Positions 1 through 7,363 of a DNA stretch of 24,916 nt are shown one piece after another. The position numbers and the translations under genes are program-made. Each line of letters opens with the position of its first letter. The first letter of the stretch is position 1. The notes beneath the pieces were generated by a model, which was given only the letters and a program-made list of their open reading frames with translations, did not search any database and was not told the origin of the DNA. The stretch lies in NCBI GenBank assembly GCA_050736615.1, contig JBOHWL010000284.1, positions 1 through 24,916 on the forward strand. The letters run 5' to 3'. This stretch comes from JBOHWJ01 sp050736615. Its GTDB lineage: Bacteria; Desulfobacterota; Binatia; Binatales; Binataceae.

Positions 1-573
1 ATTCACCACGCTGTTGACCAGCATGATCGCGGCACCCCAGAAGGCATTGAAAATCACGCCCACCAGCAGCAACGTCAACGGTTCCAGCCGGCCGCCCACC
101 AGCGCGAGCCGATATACCGCGATGGTCGATATCAGAGCCGCCGCAAACGCGCATAGTGGGACGATCGCGTCGGCGGCCGCCATATGTGAAAAGAGCACCA
201 GCGCGATTATCGCGCCGAAAGCGCCGCCACCTGAGATGCCCAGAATGCCCCCTTCCGCCAACGGATTACGCACCAGCGCCTGCAGGGCCGCGCCGACCAC
301 CGCCAGAATCGCTCCGACAATCGCGCCCATCAGCACCCGTGGCAACCGCACGCCGGCCAAAATCGCCCGGTCGGGGCTGTTCGCCTGGAGCAGCGCGCGC
401 GCCAAGCTGATATGCACGCTGCCAAGGCTGACCCCCGCCAGACATACCACGATGGTGACGGCGGCCAGGCTGGCAAGGGTTAACGTCAGACGGGCTCCGG
501 TAAGGTGGGCGTCCGCCAACGGCTCACGCTCGCGCGCTTCCAACGGCAACGAAATGCGAGCCGGTTTGCTCAC
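1..573 (-). CDS. FecCD/BtuC-type ABC transporter permease (3' part beyond window)
   Basis: Inner-membrane permease that would move a corrinoid or ferric siderophore delivered by the neighbouring binding protein. I translated the minus strand by hand: 191 codons are present and the frame runs off the window edge, so roughly the C-terminal 40% of a normal ~330-residue FecCD protein is missing. After a ~20-residue cytoplasmic leader there is a first membrane helix, then the family signature RLPRVLMGAIVGAILAVVGA followed by LVRNPLAEGGILGISGGG, typical of BtuC/FecC/FhuB. The start is GTG at 573-571, whose TGA-overlapping bases (GTGA) also end the upstream binding-protein gene, a sign of translational coupling. 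Substrate cannot be settled from the permease alone. Confidence 0.93.
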   Translation of the reverse strand, partial: MSKPARISLPLEAREREPLADAHLTGARLTLTLASLAAVTIVVCLAGVSLGSVHISLARALLQANSPDRAILAGVRLPRVLMGAIVGAILAVVGAALQALVRNPLAEGGILGISGGGAFGAIIALVLFSHMAAADAIVPLCAFAAALISTIAVYRLALVGGRLEPLTLLLVGVIFNAFWGAAIMLVNSVVN

Positions 574-1493
574 GGTGAGGTCTCGGTGGCGGCGAGGGAA
601 GTGGATGTTGCCGCGCTGTGGGTGGAGGCGTGGGCCAACGTCCGAAATGCTTCTGGATGAATCAGTCGGGCTAAAATCGCCAGGCTCCGCGCGATGCGTG
701 GCCCGGGATGCAACACCGGGTCGTCGGGATAACCGCACACCCGATGATGTCGCACCGCCGGAAGGCTTGGATAGTTGCTCCAGAAACCATCCGGGCTGGC
801 GGCGTCGGTGCCCATCTGACCGTCGAGGATCACTTGCGGCCGCGCGGCGATAATATATTCGAGGCTCAAGCGCGGCCACTGTTGGGCTGCCGCATCCGCA
901 ATGTTGTCGCCATGCGCCCGCTTGATTAATTCGTCCAGATAGGTGCCGCGTCCAGCCGCCACGATAGGTTGATGTCCCACCACCATCAGCACGCGTGCTG
1001 GCGGGGTATGCTTGAGCCGCCGTGAGACCGTCGCCAAACCGTCGCGGATGCGCAAGAGCAGACGATGGGCCGCGGGCGCCAGACCGATGCGATCGCCGAT
1101 GCGTTCAATGCTTTCCTCGATACCAGCGATGGAATTGTCGTTCACCATCAGGATCGGATAACCCATCGCACGCAATGCGTGGATTTCGCGTTGGTCGGCC
1201 GACATGGACGGCCCAACTATCAATGTCGGCCGCAACGCCACGATTGCCTCGATATTGGGCGTAAGGAACGTGCCCACCTTGGGCAGTTTGACGGCTTGCG
1301 GTGGATAGTCGGTGTATTGCGAAACTCCCACCACTTCGCCACCGGCGCCGAGGGCGAAAATAGTTTCCGTCACCGCCGGATCCAAAGAAACTATGCGCAA
1401 CGGCTTATCAACCTCGGCCGCCTTCGCCGGGACCACGGCCGCGAGGGCGAAGAACATGAAAATCGGCGTAAGCATGAGCGCGATAATTCTCAC
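570..1493 (-). CDS. Periplasmic corrinoid/iron-siderophore binding protein (BtuF/FecB-like)
   Basis: Solute-binding component of the ABC importer whose permease follows. The 307-residue product begins with a Sec signal peptide (hydrophobic residues about 4-22, probable cleavage after AKA near residue 25). Then comes the helical-backbone metal-receptor fold: RIVSLDPAVTETIFALGAG near residue 33, the VGVSQYTDYP strand typical of BtuF-like proteins, and GTFLTPNIEAIVALRPTLIV near 75. Length is in the family range. The C-terminal ~20 residues are Ser/Thr/Ala-rich. Overlap of its stop with the permease GTG makes a two-gene unit. CobQ elsewhere in the window favours a corrinoid, but the two genes are not in one operon and an iron chelate is equally possible. 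Confidence 0.9.
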   Translation of the reverse strand: MRIIALMLTPIFMFFALAAVVPAKAAEVDKPLRIVSLDPAVTETIFALGAGGEVVGVSQYTDYPPQAVKLPKVGTFLTPNIEAIVALRPTLIVGPSMSADQREIHALRAMGYPILMVNDNSIAGIEESIERIGDRIGLAPAAHRLLLRIRDGLATVSRRLKHTPPARVLMVVGHQPIVAAGRGTYLDELIKRAHGDNIADAAAQQWPRLSLEYIIAARPQVILDGQMGTDAASPDGFWSNYPSLPAVRHHRVCGYPDDPVLHPGPRIARSLAILARLIHPEAFRTLAHASTHSAATSTSLAATETSP

Positions 1494-1570
1494 AGAGCGA
1501 AACTAGCTGATTGGGGCAAACGGATTAAGCCGTGACAAGCTTGGTTGCATCCACGCGCGACGCTCGGTTA

Positions 1571-1588
1571 GCTTACCTGTTTGTAAGC
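1571..1588. promoter_or_regulatory. Perfect 6+6+6 palindrome upstream of the Etf gene
   Basis: GCTTAC (1571-1576) and GTAAGC (1583-1588) are exact reverse complements separated by 6 bases. The site lies 24 bases before the preferred GTG start of the flavoprotein gene, in the divergent region it shares with the binding-protein gene. A TTAC...GTAA dyad of this spacing resembles operators of TetR-type regulators, which often control fatty-acid and Etf genes; that link is inference. A short RNA hairpin is the alternative. No regulator gene is adjacent. Confidence 0.4.
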
Positions 1589-1612
1589 CGTGCCGTGCAA
1601 GGGAGCCGAGTC

Positions 1613-3439
1613 GTGCGCAAGATTGCCGTTTGTATCAAACAGATTCCGCTGGTCGAGGACGCCAATTTTGATCCGGTCACGCGGACGATTCGCCGCAACG
1701 GGGTCAACGTTATCAGCGCCTACGACTTGCGCGCGCTGGCCCAGGCGGTTGATTTAAAAAAACATTTCGACGCGGAGTTGACCGTGATCACGATGGGACC
1801 GCCGCAGGCCCGTGAAGCACTGGTCGAGGCGCTCGCGGGTGGTATGGACCGTGCCGTCCATCTCGAGGATCGCGCTTTTGCCGGCTCTGACACTTTGGCG
1901 ACCGCGCGCGCCCTGGCAATGTGGCTCGAAGGTGAACATTTCGACCTGATCCTGCTCGGCAAGTATTCGCTCGATGCGGAAACCGGCCAGGTTGGACCGG
2001 AAATCGCGGAATTGCTTGGAATCGCGCAGATAACCGGTGTCCGTAAGCTGCACATCGACGGCGATATTATCCATGCTGAACGTGAGAGTGACGAGGGCGC
2101 GGACGAGGTCGAATGCCGCATGCCGGCCCTGCTCACTTGTGCCGAGCGCCTGATCAACCCGCTCAAGATGAATCCGGCGGCGCGCGAGCAAGCCCGCACG
2201 CGCCCGGTGCTCGCGGTGCGCGCGGCGGAATTGAGTGGCGACAACACCGTCTTTGGCTTCGCCGGCTCGCCCACCCTGGTGCGGGAAGTGCGCGCGCAAG
2301 AAGTGCCCAAGGTCTCTTGCAACATGATCGACGCCGCCGATCCCGAGCGCGCGGCCGAAGACGTCATCGCGCAACTGGAGCGGCTGGGCGCCTTGGACGT
2401 GCATGCACGCCAGCGCCGCGCGGTGGCGGCGTCGGTCCGCGCCCCCCAACGCGGCAAGGACGTATGGGTCGCGGTCGAAGCCGATCTCAAAGGCGACATT
2501 ACCCTTGGCAGCCTCGAATTGCTGTCGGCGGCCGACGCGCTTGCAGGCCGACTGGGCGGCGCGGTGGTCGCGGTAGGCTTGCCCACGTCGATTTCCCGGC
2601 ACGCTGGGTTGCTCGCCAGTTACGGCGCCGACCGCGTGCTCGTACTGGATAATCCCGGTTTTGAAAATTACTCGCCGGAGGTCGTCGCCGGCGCCTTTGC
2701 CCATCTGGTTGCCGAGCGCGCGCCGTGGGGGCTGTTCCTATGCGCCAGTGAACGCGGACGCGACTGGGGACCGCGCGTGGCCGCGCGTCTTGGCCTCGGA
2801 CTGACCGGCGATGCGATCGGACTGGAGCTCAACGACGAAGGGCGGCTGGTGGCGATGAAGCCCGCGTTTGGCGGCAATATCGTCGCACCGATTCTCTCGA
2901 AGACGTTCCCGCAGATGGCGACGGTGCGCAACGGCGTGCTCGAGTTGGCCGAACCTGATCCGCGACGGCAAGCCAAAATCGAAATCCTCAAAATGCACGC
3001 GCGGACGCCGCTTAGCCGCACGCTTAAGGAAACCTCCACGCTGGACCCATCAATCACGCCGCTGGACGGCGCCGAGGTCGTGGTCGGGATTGGGATGGGC
3101 GTCGGCGGACCCGACGGTGTGGCGGTGACCAAGGAATTTGCGCGGGTGCTCGGAGCCGGCCTGTGCGCCTCGCGCCGCGTGACGGATCAAGGCTGGCTGC
3201 CCAGGCAACTGCAGGTGGGCCTGACCGGCAAGGCTATCGAACCGCGCCTGTATTTTTCCATCGGCTTGCGCGGCGCACCCAATCATATCGTGGGCATCAA
3301 GCGCGCACATACGGTGGTCGCCATCAATAATGATCCTGAGGCGGCGATTTTCGAACGCGCCAATATCGGACTGGTCGGCGATTGGTCTCCACTCACACGC
3401 GCTCTTACCGAGGCTTTTCGCCGCCGTCAGAGCGTCTGA
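1613..3439 (+). CDS. Fused electron transfer flavoprotein, EtfB-EtfA in one chain
   Basis: Would accept electrons from acyl-CoA-type dehydrogenases and hand them to Etf-quinone oxidoreductase. I chose GTG at 1613 because the protein then opens VRKIAVCIKQIP, the canonical EtfB start, and a GGGAG ribosome site (1601-1605) precedes it; an upstream in-frame start at 1532 would add 27 residues unlike the family. The 608 residues hold EtfB at about 1-265 (GKYSLDAETGQVGPEIAELL near 116) and EtfA from about 284 (VWVAVEADLKGDITLGSLEL). The C-terminal FAD domain contains SRRVTDQGWLPRQLQVGLTG and AINNDPEAAIF. In most bacteria these are two genes (fixA/fixB order). Whether it confurcates or bifurcates electrons cannot be judged here. 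Confidence 0.95.
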   Translation: MRKIAVCIKQIPLVEDANFDPVTRTIRRNGVNVISAYDLRALAQAVDLKKHFDAELTVITMGPPQAREALVEALAGGMDRAVHLEDRAFAGSDTLATARALAMWLEGEHFDLILLGKYSLDAETGQVGPEIAELLGIAQITGVRKLHIDGDIIHAERESDEGADEVECRMPALLTCAERLINPLKMNPAAREQARTRPVLAVRAAELSGDNTVFGFAGSPTLVREVRAQEVPKVSCNMIDAADPERAAEDVIAQLERLGALDVHARQRRAVAASVRAPQRGKDVWVAVEADLKGDITLGSLELLSAADALAGRLGGAVVAVGLPTSISRHAGLLASYGADRVLVLDNPGFENYSPEVVAGAFAHLVAERAPWGLFLCASERGRDWGPRVAARLGLGLTGDAIGLELNDEGRLVAMKPAFGGNIVAPILSKTFPQMATVRNGVLELAEPDPRRQAKIEILKMHARTPLSRTLKETSTLDPSITPLDGAEVVVGIGMGVGGPDGVAVTKEFARVLGAGLCASRRVTDQGWLPRQLQVGLTGKAIEPRLYFSIGLRGAPNHIVGIKRAHTVVAINNDPEAAIFERANIGLVGDWSPLTRALTEAFRRRQSV

Positions 3440-3445
3440 GGCAAG

Positions 3446-4297
3446 ATGCGGTCTCGCCCATTTATCGCGGCTTGGCCCTTGACCCTCATTGCCGCTTTAC
3501 TGATTGCCGGCTGCGCCAGCCGTCAAGCAACCCCCGTCGCGAAAACGCGCGCGCCTAACCGCTTTATCTACGTCAGCGCGCAGGGCCTGCCCGGTGAGTG
3601 CTATCGAGACCTCGGCACGCTCAAATTCAACGAAAGCTTCGCCGACGCCAGCGTGGATCAGAATGGCAGCACCGCCGCCAACCGGCTGCGCAGTCTCGCT
3701 CTGGAAACCTATCCCGACACCGTTGACGCGGTTATCGAGGTTCGCTCGTTACAGAACGATATCGGCACGACGGTGACGGTGACCGGCGAGGCGGTGGAAC
3801 TACAGAATCATGAGACCACCCGTTGTATGTTGCGCAAGATGCCGGGCGTGATCGATAACACCGCCGCGGTTGCCGCCGGTGGCATCGCGGGGACACTGGC
3901 GGGCGGGCTTATCACCAATCGAGTCGAGGGCGCGATGGCGGGCGCCGGTGTGGGTGGCGCGGCGGTTGGCAGTTACGAGCTCAACCAGAGCCGGATGCGG
4001 GCGCAATTGCAAAAGAACCAAATCAGGCACGAGCTGGTCGAACAACAGCGGCAGATCTTGCACCTGCAATCCGAACGAACGCATTTACGCCAATGCCAGC
4101 AACAGGAAATGTCGCTGCCGGATTGCGACGCCGAGCAAGGCCAAAATCAAACAGGCGTGAGCGCCGCCACCGATAACTCCGTCAATTGGCAGGCGTCGCA
4201 GTTCGAATTGAAAAAACAAATCGAGGAGCAGAGCGACTACATTTCGCAGCTACAGGGCCAGGTCTCGGATTTGCGCCTCCAGATGGGCGGCTATTAA
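3446..4297 (+). CDS. Glycine-zipper lipoprotein with C-terminal coiled coil
   Basis: Envelope lipoprotein of unknown function, 283 residues, starting 6 bases after the Etf stop and so probably co-transcribed. Residues 1-23 form a lipoprotein signal peptide ending in LLIAGC (lipid Cys 23). Residues ~40-130 are a compact domain with two further cysteines. Residues ~140-178 are Gly/Ala-rich (AAGGIAGTLAGGLITNRVEG then AGAGVGGAAVG), a glycine-zipper membrane-associated segment like those in 17-kDa antigen/SlyB-type proteins. The C-terminal ~90 residues are Gln/Glu-rich heptad-like coiled coil. No link to electron transfer is evident. The family is not recognised beyond these traits. Confidence 0.85.
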   Translation: MRSRPFIAAWPLTLIAALLIAGCASRQATPVAKTRAPNRFIYVSAQGLPGECYRDLGTLKFNESFADASVDQNGSTAANRLRSLALETYPDTVDAVIEVRSLQNDIGTTVTVTGEAVELQNHETTRCMLRKMPGVIDNTAAVAAGGIAGTLAGGLITNRVEGAMAGAGVGGAAVGSYELNQSRMRAQLQKNQIRHELVEQQRQILHLQSERTHLRQCQQQEMSLPDCDAEQGQNQTGVSAATDNSVNWQASQFELKKQIEEQSDYISQLQGQVSDLRLQMGGY

Positions 4298-4557
4298 CGG
4301 TCAGCGTTGACGACTGCTACTAAAGGGAGCTCTGCGCAAGTCTTATCTGTCTTATCTGTCATTCCGAGCGCAGCGAAGAATCCCGAATCTTTTTGCCTTT
4401 TCTGGGATTTTTCCGGGATTCCTCACTTATCTCGAACGCACCTCGCGGACTCGTTTGCTCACTCCGTCTACGGCCACGCTAATGGCGAACTCGGTTCAGA
4501 ATGACAACTGGGGACTTGTGCAGGGGTTCCCTAAGGAATCCTTATGCGGGGCAACCC
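4298..4557. other. Intergenic region between converging genes, mostly a palindromic repeat
   Basis: The lipoprotein gene and cobQ converge here. Most of the space is repeat copy 1 (4324-4532). An exact tandem 9-mer, CTTATCTGT at 4342-4350 and 4351-4359, lies in its left arm. A short reading frame over the repeat has no family signal and is not called a gene. Confidence 0.6.
4324..4532. repeat. Palindromic interspersed repeat, copy 1
   Basis: Outer ends are inverted: AGGGAGCTCTGCGCAAG (4324-4340) against CTTGTGCAGGGGTTCCCT (4515-4532). Inside are an inner arm starting TGTCATTCCGAGCGCAGCGA near 4358 and, at the far side, AATGACA near 4500. The same outer and inner arms recur in copy 3 (18782-18930) and the inner part in copy 2 (18481-18578). 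No reading frame of note lies inside, so it is a non-autonomous MITE/REP-like element. It separates two converging genes and could act as a bidirectional terminator because it folds on itself. Confidence 0.75.
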
Positions 4558-6135
4558 TCAGGAGATGCGGCCGAGTGGTGTCCTGGAAAGATTGAATCCC
4601 GCCGCAGTCGCAATCGCGGCGATATCCAGGTGCTCCACGAGTAGATCCGCCAGCCGATCGTACGCGCGCATCCTCACGCTGGCGGCGTCCTCGGCGCCGA
4701 AAACCTCCAAGGGCATCAGCCCTTTCCGCTTGCGAATCCGCCCAAGATAGTGACGGCGAAAGCCGGCCTGGTCGAACAACCCATGAATCGAGGTGCCGAG
4801 CACGCGGCCGTCGCTGGAAAGCGCACCCTCCGGTTCGTCCGCCGGCCGCCCGTCACGCTCCCGGATGCGGAACGCGGCTTCCTCACCAAGCCTGGTAACG
4901 CGGCCGCAATGAATTTCGTAGCCTGAAACTTCCAGACCGGATGAATCGTCGCGCGCGCGCACCAGCGCGGTGATCTTTTCAGCAAAAACGGTTTCGACCG
5001 CGAGCACGCCCAGGCCGGCCGCTTCGGAAATGGAACTCTCGACGTGACGCGGATCGGCAATGCGGCGGCCCAACATCTGATATCCGCCACAAATGCCGAG
5101 AAGTGAGCCGCCCGCATGATAATGCGCGGCGATTGCGCGATCCCATCCCGATTCACGCAGCCAGAGCAGATCGGCAACCGTATTTTTAGTGCCGGGAATA
5201 CAGAGAAGGTCGAGATGGCCGGTCTGCTCTGGTCGCTCGAAGTAACTCAAGTCCACGTCAGGCGCGCGCGCCAGAATTTCGAAATCAGTATGGTTGGAGA
5301 TGCGTGGAAGGCGGACCACGCCCACCCGGATGAGCCGTGCGGCATCGGCTTTGACCTGCATGGTCAGGCTCGCGCTGTCCTCGAGCGGTATGTCCAGACC
5401 GTGGGCGTACGGCACCACGCCGAGAACCGGAACGCCGGTTTTTTCCTCGATGATGCGCAGTCCGTCCTTGAGCAACGCCTGATCGCCGCGAAACTTGTTA
5501 ATGATTAAACCTTTGACGCGGGCGCGTTCCACCGGCGCGAGCAGATGTACGGTTCCCACCAGCGCCGCGAGCGCGCCGCCCTTATCGATATCCGCCACGA
5601 TCAGCACGGGCGCGCCGGCCAACTGGGCGACCGGCCAATTGGCGATGTCGCGATCGCGCAAATTCACTTCGGCCGCTCCGCCCGCGCCTTCTATAATGAT
5701 GCAGTCGAACTGCCCGGATAACCGGCGATAACTTTCCACGATCACGGGCCACGCCCGCTCGCGGTAATGGTTATCGTCGCGCGTGCTCATAGTAAAACGC
5801 GGCCGCCCGCCGATCACGACTTGACACGCGGTCTCGCTTTCCGGTTTCAGCAGCACGGGATTCATGTCAACGGTCGGTTCCAAGCCCGCCGCTTCGGCCT
5901 GAACCGCCTGGGCCCGTCCGATTTCCCCCGTCCCGCGGCATACCGCGGCGTTATTGGACATGTTCTGCGATTTGAACGGAGCGACGCGCAGGCCCGCGCG
6001 CGCGAACATCCGGCACAAGCCGGTGACGATGACGCTTTTGCCCACGTCGGACGCGGTCCCCATGATCATCAGGCTGGCCGCATTGGCGGCGGGCTTCATA
6101 AACTCGCGCTGGCGGTTGCGGTCTTCAGGGCCCAT
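4558..6135 (-). CDS. cobQ: Cobyric acid synthase (glutamine-hydrolysing)
   Basis: ATP-dependent amidation of four carboxylates of adenosylcobyrinic a,c-diamide, giving cobyric acid in B12 synthesis. The 525-residue chain shows the N-terminal BioD-like nucleotide-binding domain with P-loop GTASDVGKS (26-34), then FKSQNMSNNA, DMNPVLLKPE and IIIEGAGGAAEVNL (about 146-159). A class-I-type glutaminase domain follows with nucleophile Cys349 (LLGICGGYQML) and catalytic His451 (GTSIHGLFD). All expected residues are present. It starts 9 bases after the amidohydrolase stop on the same strand, so is probably its last operon partner. A second in-frame ATG 12 codons in (6099) is an alternative start. Confidence 0.96.
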   Translation of the reverse strand: MGPEDRNRQREFMKPAANAASLMIMGTASDVGKSVIVTGLCRMFARAGLRVAPFKSQNMSNNAAVCRGTGEIGRAQAVQAEAAGLEPTVDMNPVLLKPESETACQVVIGGRPRFTMSTRDDNHYRERAWPVIVESYRRLSGQFDCIIIEGAGGAAEVNLRDRDIANWPVAQLAGAPVLIVADIDKGGALAALVGTVHLLAPVERARVKGLIINKFRGDQALLKDGLRIIEEKTGVPVLGVVPYAHGLDIPLEDSASLTMQVKADAARLIRVGVVRLPRISNHTDFEILARAPDVDLSYFERPEQTGHLDLLCIPGTKNTVADLLWLRESGWDRAIAAHYHAGGSLLGICGGYQMLGRRIADPRHVESSISEAAGLGVLAVETVFAEKITALVRARDDSSGLEVSGYEIHCGRVTRLGEEAAFRIRERDGRPADEPEGALSSDGRVLGTSIHGLFDQAGFRRHYLGRIRKRKGLMPLEVFGAEDAASVRMRAYDRLADLLVEHLDIAAIATAAGFNLSRTPLGRIS

Positions 6136-6144
6136 GCGGCGGTT

Positions 6145-7287
6145 TCAGTCCTGAAAGCGATACAACTTGGCGGCGTTGCCGCAAATAATCTTGTGGCGCA
6201 CGCTTTGGCTCAGATGGCCGAGCTCGCGCTTGATATATTCCTGCGAATCCGGCCAGATGCCGTCGGGATGGGGGAAGTCCGAACCCCACATGATATTGTC
6301 CTCGCCGATTTCATCGACCAGCCGGATACCGATGCGATCGCTCTGGTAGGTGGCGTAGCACTGCCGATGCCAATACTCACTCGGCCGCATGGTCAAGTCG
6401 AGGTCCTTGAACTGGTCTTCCCATTCCAAATCCATGTGATCGAGCACATAGGGTATCCATCCAATACCGCTTTCGCCGATGACCAGCTTGAAATCGGGAT
6501 GATGCTCGAGCACCCCCGAGAAAATCATCGACATCAACGGCTGCGCCATATACATCTGGAAGCTCGTGATCACCGCCGCGAAGGCCGCGCGCGCGACCTT
6601 GGGCTTAAGCTTGGTGAAATCCGGAATACCGCCGCCGATCGTATGGAAGTGGACTGGCAAACCGGCTTCGGCCGCGGCTTCCCATAATGGATTCCACCAG
6701 GGATCCCACAGCGGGGTCATCCCGCGGCGTTGCGGGATATCCAGTCCGCGCAGCGCGCCCTCCTTAGCCACGCGTTTCACCTCGGCGACCCCCGCGTCCA
6801 TATCATGACTGGGGATACACGCCAGTCCGGCGTAGCGTTCGGGATGGGTCCGGCAAAAGTCCGCCAGCCATTCGTTATAAATGCGCAACATCTCAGTTGC
6901 GGCCTCGTCGTCATTAAGGCGCATGCTGGCGCCGAGAATCCCGTACAGCACTTCACCTTGAACTCCGTCGCGGGCCTGATCCTTGAGACGCAAGTCGGGG
7001 TCGGCAAGCCGCCGGATGCCCTTGCGGCCGTCATCATACAAGCCGGTTGAAGCCATGCGATCGGAGCGATGAATTTGTCCGGGAACATATTCGCGGCCGG
7101 CCGAGCCCATGCCATTCATCAGGCCGAAGTTGGCGCCGTTTCTCGTCACCCAATATTTGCCCTTGGAACCCTCGGTCAGGTAGGGCATCCGGTCCTTCAA
7201 GCCGGCGCTGGCATTGGCGGTGAACAGATCCGGCGGCAGCCAGATCAAATCGATATGACAATCGGCGGAAATCACCTCGTATTTCAT
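6145..7287 (-). CDS. Amidohydrolase-2 family metal-dependent hydrolase/decarboxylase
   Basis: TIM-barrel enzyme of the ACMSD-like amidohydrolase group; substrate unknown. I start at ATG 7287 (MKYEVISADCH), preceded by a GAGG site, because the 87 codons upstream in frame are Arg/Cys-rich nonsense. The 380-residue chain has the metal-site cluster D9-C-H11-I-D13 (where the usual second His is Asp), H213-F-H215, Glu272 in IGESGIGW and Asp337 in WGSDFPHPDG. Many such proteins hydrolyse or decarboxylate aromatic or cyclic acids. It lies between the Frc-like CoA transferase (76-base gap) and cobQ (9 bases). A part in the same catabolic pathway as the transferase is plausible but unproven. Confidence 0.9.
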   Translation of the reverse strand: MKYEVISADCHIDLIWLPPDLFTANASAGLKDRMPYLTEGSKGKYWVTRNGANFGLMNGMGSAGREYVPGQIHRSDRMASTGLYDDGRKGIRRLADPDLRLKDQARDGVQGEVLYGILGASMRLNDDEAATEMLRIYNEWLADFCRTHPERYAGLACIPSHDMDAGVAEVKRVAKEGALRGLDIPQRRGMTPLWDPWWNPLWEAAAEAGLPVHFHTIGGGIPDFTKLKPKVARAAFAAVITSFQMYMAQPLMSMIFSGVLEHHPDFKLVIGESGIGWIPYVLDHMDLEWEDQFKDLDLTMRPSEYWHRQCYATYQSDRIGIRLVDEIGEDNIMWGSDFPHPDGIWPDSQEYIKRELGHLSQSVRHKIICGNAAKLYRFQD

Positions 7288-7363
7288 CGATACATCCTCT
7301 TGTAAAAGCGTAAGGCGCGAACGCTTGCAACTGCTCTCAAGATGCCGCGACCGGCTTGATTGT

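Noticed and set aside
14..853. Long plus-strand reading frame over the permease and binding-protein genes
   Set aside because: It is the antisense shadow of two minus-strand genes with strong family motifs; its own product is Ala/Arg/Pro-rich without domains.
860..900. A GCCACTG box reminiscent of the cobalamin riboswitch near the transporter
   Set aside because: It lies inside the binding-protein coding sequence, and no surrounding riboswitch stems are visible. The leader of that gene is too short (under 120 bases shared with a divergent gene) for a typical riboswitch.
1720..2704. Long minus-strand frames inside the Etf gene
   Set aside because: High-GC antisense shadows; the plus-strand Etf protein explains the sequence fully.
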